A stretch of DNA of 64,000 nucleotides from Lachnospiraceae bacterium. GTDB taxonomy: Bacteria > Bacillota > Clostridia > Lachnospirales > Lachnospiraceae. A program made the position numbers and the translations under genes. The notes under the pieces are model-generated. The model worked only from the letters and a program-made list of their open reading frames with translations. It made no database searches and was not told the origin of the DNA. The stretch covers positions 4,016 through 68,015 of the forward strand of contig CAJTDK010000014.1 of the NCBI GenBank assembly GCA_910575105.1. Direction: 5' to 3'. Positions 61,565-64,000 of the stretch are shown one piece after another (position 1 is the stretch's first letter; every line of letters begins with the position of its first letter).

Positions 61565-61586
61565 CACAATCTCCTTTTCTTTAAAT

Positions 61587-62924
61587 CTATTCTAACTCTT
61601 GAATCGCCTTTTCTACGTTCAATCCTCTGCATAGTAACGCAATAATCGCAAACAGGACAACAGGAACAACACAGTACACAACACTGATGCCCATGTTTGT
61701 CGCCGCAGCCTGAACCTCTCTGGTTCCGTCAAATCCCACAATCGCCAGCAGCCAGCCGCACGCCGCCGAACCGATTCCGCCGCCGAGTTTAATTCCCATA
61801 GATGAACAGCTATACATACTTCCTTCGATATGTACATGTTCCTTTTTGAAAACATACGCTGCAATTTGTGCAATAACAGCTCCCAGAGTTCCCATTAATG
61901 ACGCAGAACACATACAACGAAGCGCAAGACACACAATAAGCACCGTAACGTTTCCCGTAAGTCCTGACCAGATCAGTGGGATTCCCACAAGGATTGACAA
62001 ACTCATACCAGTAAGATTTGTACGGTAAATACCAAATTTCTTTACGATCAAAGGTACGAAAAACAACCCAAGAATCGTAGGCATATTATTTGCAATAGAA
62101 AACTGTGCCATCAAGCCTACGTTTCCCAAAGAATATTGTGTATAGTATGCCCCAAGTCCTCCAAGCAGCCCTGTCGCTGTATAAAAGCAGATATAAATTC
62201 CCAAAATGCTTAAGTAAAATTTATTCTTGATCAGAATTCTGAATGTCTCTAACAGACCGGCACTTTCATCTTTTGTTTCCTTCTCTGCTGCGTCTTCTTC
62301 CACAGTCTCTTCTTCCGGCAGTTCCTTTACCAATAAACAGCTTAATGTATTAATGACAATCGCAAATACAGCAAAACCAATAGCTGTAACCTTCCATCCA
62401 AAACTTCCTGCAAGCTGCATAACTGAACCTGACACTACCATAACAGCAATAAAAGCAAACACATAACGGATTGTACCCAACTGTACCCGTTCCTGCGTAT
62501 TTCTTGTAATCAAAGCAGGTAATGTTGAATATGCAATATTATTAGCCGTATAGCAGACTGCGTTAAATAATGTATATACTATCATAAAATATACATACTG
62601 GGCAATGGGGCCTATTTCCGGAATCATAAAATTTAAAATAAGCAGTATGCCCAAGGGAAATGTTGACCAAAACATCCACGGTCTTGCCTTTCCCATTTTA
62701 GTATGAGTATGGTCGATCAGGTTCCCGAAAAATACATCTGATACACCATCTAATAGTTTAGTTATCAACATCAGAGTTCCGATAATAGCCGAATTCATCC
62801 CCATCTCAGTTGTCATATATACCATGACGAAGGAACCAATAACTACCGAGAAACAATTGGATGCCAAATCTCCCATACCATAAAAAACTTTATCATACCA
62901 TTTTAAATACCTCTTTTCATCCAT
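61587..62924 (-). CDS. GPH-family glycoside:cation symporter, copy 2
   Basis: This 445-residue symporter has about 12 membrane segments. FYGMGDLASNCFSVVIGSFV and LLDGVSDVFFGNLIDHTHTK give helices I-II and the cation-site Asp. ATG 62924 (GGAG at 9 nt) is preferred to upstream in-frame starts without ribosome sites. It lies 22 bp before the GH3 gene. A minus-strand promoter is likely in the AT-rich region upstream (TTGACT at 63050-63055). It imports the glycoside for the GH3 enzyme. Confidence 0.9.
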   Translation of the reverse strand: MDEKRYLKWYDKVFYGMGDLASNCFSVVIGSFVMVYMTTEMGMNSAIIGTLMLITKLLDGVSDVFFGNLIDHTHTKMGKARPWMFWSTFPLGILLILNFMIPEIGPIAQYVYFMIVYTLFNAVCYTANNIAYSTLPALITRNTQERVQLGTIRYVFAFIAVMVVSGSVMQLAGSFGWKVTAIGFAVFAIVINTLSCLLVKELPEEETVEEDAAEKETKDESAGLLETFRILIKNKFYLSILGIYICFYTATGLLGGLGAYYTQYSLGNVGLMAQFSIANNMPTILGLFFVPLIVKKFGIYRTNLTGMSLSILVGIPLIWSGLTGNVTVLIVCLALRCMCSASLMGTLGAVIAQIAAYVFKKEHVHIEGSMYSCSSMGIKLGGGIGSAACGWLLAIVGFDGTREVQAAATNMGISVVYCVVPVVLFAIIALLCRGLNVEKAIQELE

Positions 62925-63174
62925 GCTCATTCTCTCCTTTTCCTTGGTTTTTGTTTCCTTCAGCATATCAATTTTTGGCAAAAATTGTGACGTATATTTT
63001 GTTTTTTCTCGACATTATTCTTTATATATAAACATATATTTTTCTATTTAGTCAAAAATATTGACATATACTATATATTTTTGTTACATTAGATAATATA
63101 AAGCTATTTGAAATAAGCTTTTTTGAATATAAACCAATTAAATATACTATAAACTAAAAAGGAGCGATGCCCTT
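62925..63174. promoter_or_regulatory. Divergent AT-rich regulatory region
   Basis: This is an intergenic region between the GPH-GH3 operon and the AraC gene. Minus strand: TTGACT (63050-63055) with AT-rich -10 candidates near 63025-63032. Plus strand: TTGACA (63061-63066), 17-bp spacer and TTACAT (63084-63089). The -35 boxes lie back to back, so one bound regulator could control both directions. Confidence 0.55.
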
Positions 63175-64000
63175 ATGTATCACGAATTATTTGACGGACA
63201 AAACCATCTTCCCTATCATATTTTTTTGATCGATGCAGAGACAGAGCACACACATGCACATACAGAATTAGAATTGTGCTTTCTTCTGTGTGGAAATGCG
63301 GAATTTGGCATCAATGGCAAAAGCTTTCCGCTATATGAACATGATTTCATTCTAGTCCATCCGCTTGCCCTTCACCAAATTCAGCACTGCTCGGACAACT
63401 GCCGCATTTTATTCCTCCATATTGATTTATTTGCATTCCAGAAATACATTACAGGGCTTTCCGAGGTGTCTTTCCGATTTTCCAACGTTATGAACAACCG
63501 CAATCACACTCTATACCAAACCCTCTACCAATCTCTGCGCAATACTCTTAACGCTGCATTAGAAGGAAATTCCGTATGGCGCCTGACCGTTCTCAAAGAA
63601 ATCATCAATGTCTTAAGTCTTTTGCTTTCTCATTATCAGACCGTTTCTGACAAGCAGGAAGCCGAAGCCGCCCCACCTACTCATGATGAACTTAATCAGA
63701 TGCGTATGCTCTCTGTGTTAGAATACCTAAATCAGCATTGGCAGAAATCTTTGACACTGACTTCTGTTTCAGAAGTCTTTGCAATGAACCCTTCCTATTT
63801 TTCCCGTTTTTTTAAAAAGACAATGGGAGTAGGTTTTTTGGCATATCTCACACAATTACGCCTAAAACGTTCTCTGAATCTTTTATTAGGCACAGACATG
63901 CCTATCATTGAGATTGCATTAGAATGCGGATTTAATGATTATAAAACATACAGCCGGTTATTTAAGAAAGAGTTCGGTGAAAATCCACAGATATATAGGA
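63175..64000 (+). CDS. AraC-family regulator, 3' end outside the window
   Basis: The frame opens at ATG 63175 after AAGGAG (10 nt) and is still open at the window end (275 residues visible). The N-terminal cupin is seen in THAHTELELCFLLCGNAEFG and YEHDFILVHPLALHQI. The C-terminal double helix-turn-helix is SLTLTSVSEVFAMNPSYFSR and MPIIEIALECGFNDYKTYSR, almost complete. It is divergent to the GPH-GH3 operon and, as with the AraC gene at 45536, is the likely regulator of that module. Only a few C-terminal residues should be missing. Confidence 0.88.
   Translation, partial: MYHELFDGQNHLPYHIFLIDAETEHTHAHTELELCFLLCGNAEFGINGKSFPLYEHDFILVHPLALHQIQHCSDNCRILFLHIDLFAFQKYITGLSEVSFRFSNVMNNRNHTLYQTLYQSLRNTLNAALEGNSVWRLTVLKEIINVLSLLLSHYQTVSDKQEAEAAPPTHDELNQMRMLSVLEYLNQHWQKSLTLTSVSEVFAMNPSYFSRFFKKTMGVGFLAYLTQLRLKRSLNLLLGTDMPIIEIALECGFNDYKTYSRLFKKEFGENPQIYR

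Noticed and set aside
1-64000. tRNA or rRNA genes
   Set aside because: No cloverleaf or rRNA-like stretches were recognised in the intergenic regions.

Overview
The window comes from a low-to-mid GC Gram-positive anaerobe of the Clostridia, most likely a gut Lachnospiraceae-type commensal. The signs are strong GGAGG ribosome binding sites, sigma-A promoters (TTGNNN-17-TATAAT), frequent TTG/GTG starts, many Cys-anchored lipoproteins, oxygen-sensitive enzymes (an acyl-CoA dehydratase-type activase and a double-cubane-type reductase), and carbohydrate loci with GPH transporters, GH3/GH78 enzymes and YesMN-type sensors. Almost all genes lie on the minus strand. The plus-strand genes are an IS1380-type transposase cut by the left edge, one LysR gene and several AraC regulators.

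Region 1 (about 1-33.3 kb) is a redox island. Operon A (start 6294, running left) encodes a MerR-tail-like small protein, an alpha/beta hydrolase, two aldo/keto reductases (one a lipoprotein), an acetyltransferase, an Fe-S flavoprotein and a lipoprotein flavodoxin. Operon B (start 14201, running left) encodes a cysteine-less paralogue of a double-cubane-type reductase, a membrane polyferredoxin, the Cys-rich reductase, its ATP-dependent activase, a CcdA/SafE-like membrane protein, a DUF362 lipoprotein and a permease. Both start from promoters that align without gaps over 72 bp and carry the same LysR-type operator. At operon B this operator also overlaps the -35 of the divergent LysR gene (14364), so that LysR probably controls both operons and itself.

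A second LysR gene (32261-33151) sits among four further minus-strand transcription units. They encode lipoprotein flavodoxins, an ApbE-like flavin transferase, aldo/keto reductases, an Fe-dependent alcohol dehydrogenase, lipoprotein esterases, a DUF4405 membrane protein, a second DUF362-permease pair and a carboxymuconolactone decarboxylase-like protein. Each unit has the same 45-bp operator/-35 element at a fixed 20-21 nt from its -10. Two chimeric genes in this region (Fe-ADH/SDR and FMN reductase/Fe-ADH) look like deletion scars.

Region 2 (about 33.3-51.5 kb) is an L-rhamnose locus: rhamnulokinase, an AraA/FucI-type isomerase in place of RhaA, rhamnulose-1-phosphate aldolase and lactaldehyde reductase, facing an AraC regulator. 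It is followed by an SGNH acetylesterase, a GH3 glycosidase with a GPH transporter and its own AraC regulator, and two GH78 alpha-L-rhamnosidases. The rhamnose catabolic operon and the rhamnosidase operon share a 39-bp operator at the same distance from their -10 boxes, so release and catabolism of rhamnose appear co-regulated.

Region 3 (about 51.5-64 kb) holds a small unknown gene, an AraC regulator, a YesMN-type two-component pair, a sugar ABC importer without its own ATPase, a second GH3 plus GPH pair, and a divergent AraC regulator cut by the right edge.
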